Assembly (NCBI GenBank): GCA_945876665.1
Contig: CAMCPC010000082.1
Span: forward strand, 1 to 6,107
Length of the DNA: 6,107 nucleotides
Direction: 5' to 3'
DNA from: an uncultured Oscillospiraceae bacterium
GTDB lineage: Bacteria; Bacillota; Clostridia; UBA1381
Positions 5,509 to 6,107 of this stretch are shown here, in pieces. A program made the position numbers and the translations under genes. The notes under the pieces are model-generated. The model saw only the letters and a list, made by a program, of their open reading frames with translations. It searched no databases and was not told the DNA's origin. Positions within the stretch are counted from its first letter, which is position 1, and every line of letters starts with the position of its first letter.

Positions 5509-6107
5509 TCAGGCTCTTGGGTGAGCCTTCGCATAGACATCCTTAATTTTACTGTTTACCACTCTCGAATAAACCTGCGTAGAGGAAATGTCAGCATGTC
5601 CCATCATTTCCTGAATGGAATGTAGGTCAGCGCCGTTTTCAAGCAAATGCGCCGCAAAGGAATGACGCAGCGTATGGGGCGTGATTTCCGCCTGTATACC
5701 CGCCTCGTTTCTGTAATTCTTGATAAGCTTCCAGAAACCCTGACGCGACAGACGCATACCATTACAGTTCACAAACAACGCCGTTTCGTTTTCGTCCTTA
5801 AGCATATAGCCTCTCGCGTTCTCTATGTAATTATCAAGCGCTTCCTTAGCCTTATTACCCATGGGAATAATGCGTTCCTTTCTGCCGCCGCGGCAACGGA
5901 TAAAGCTCATGGGTATATTAATATCTGTAATATCAAGATTTATAAGCTCACTTACACGTATACCGGTGGCATAGAGAAGCTCCAGCATTGCCTTGTCCCT
6001 TACGCCCTTATTGTCGCACGTGTCGGGCTGTTCCAAAAGGCGCTCTACCTCATCACCTGCAAGTATCTGCGGAGTTTTCTTTTCCACATGGGGCGCTTCA
6101 AGATTTG
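5509..6107 (-). CDS. xerD: Tyrosine recombinase XerD, C-terminal part, truncated by window edge
   Basis: XerD works with XerC at the chromosomal dif site to resolve dimer chromosomes. The visible 198 residues hold the linker and the full catalytic domain; the N-terminal SAM-like DNA-binding domain (about 100 residues) lies beyond base 6107. The frame stays open to the edge and reads NLEAPHVEKKTPQIL, the usual XerD inter-domain linker, so the GTG at 6087 is an internal valine and not the start. Catalytic residues are present: Arg in ATGIRVSEL, the HTLRH box (His and Arg), His in MMGHADISS, and nucleophile Tyr in TQVYSRV. The protein ends KAHPRA, as XerC/XerD proteins do. The beta-hairpin normally written GKGxKER is shortened to RGGRKER, so the usual catalytic lysine must be supplied by a neighbour. 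dacF follows after 82 bases. XerD rather than XerC is inferred from context and tail. Confidence 0.9.
   Translation of the reverse strand, partial: NLEAPHVEKKTPQILAGDEVERLLEQPDTCDNKGVRDKAMLELLYATGIRVSELINLDITDINIPMSFIRCRGGRKERIIPMGNKAKEALDNYIENARGYMLKDENETALFVNCNGMRLSRQGFWKLIKNYRNEAGIQAEITPHTLRHSFAAHLLENGADLHSIQEMMGHADISSTQVYSRVVNSKIKDVYAKAHPRA

Noticed and set aside
5509..6087. Complete short recombinase starting at GTG 6087, as in a phage or integron integrase
   Set aside because: The frame continues upstream to the window edge with typical XerD linker sequence (NLEAPHVEKK), and the context is housekeeping, so this is a truncated view of xerD.

Overview
The window looks like housekeeping chromosome of a low-to-moderate GC Gram-positive bacterium, most likely a member of the Clostridia. 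The reasons are the clostridial form of GuaA ([13 protein letters not shown] start, WMSHTDYI motif, CGCKGDW linker), a DacF-type penicillin-binding protein next to xerD, S-layer-homology (SLH) domains on a secreted wall hydrolase, and strong AAGGAG-type ribosome binding sites. Every supported gene lies on the minus strand. In transcription order (high to low coordinate) they are xerD (partial), dacF, an SLH-domain glucosaminidase, a YdiF-like ABC-F ATPase, dtd, and guaA (partial).

Layout. 6107-5509: C-terminal two thirds of the tyrosine recombinase XerD, which resolves chromosome dimers. 5426-4254: secreted D-Ala-D-Ala carboxypeptidase. Its start region sits inside a long interrupted inverted repeat (5404-5475), which is the most unusual structure in the window. 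4235-4207: a good sigma-A-type promoter that should drive the next three genes. 4163-3063: secreted protein with three SLH repeats and a C-terminal GH73-like glucosaminidase. 3052-1148: duplicated-ATPase ABC-F protein, separated from the previous stop by 10 bases, with its Shine-Dalgarno overlapping that stop. 1151-708: D-aminoacyl-tRNA deacylase, overlapping the ABC-F stop by 4 bases (ATGA). 699-671: a second good promoter with an extended -10. 632-1: glutaminase half of GMP synthase, running off the window edge.

How the genes fit together. DacF and the SLH glucosaminidase both act on peptidoglycan outside the membrane. The ABC-F protein and Dtd both act on translation quality in the cytoplasm, on the ribosome and on mischarged tRNA respectively. 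The tight spacing from the glucosaminidase to dtd indicates one transcription unit that mixes these two roles. XerD and GuaA are unrelated housekeeping functions at the edges.

I found no mobile element, CRISPR array, RNA gene, riboswitch or convincing intrinsic terminator, and no novel multi-gene system. The gaps (633-707, 3053-3062, 4164-4253, 5427-5508) are all short and hold only regulatory sequence.
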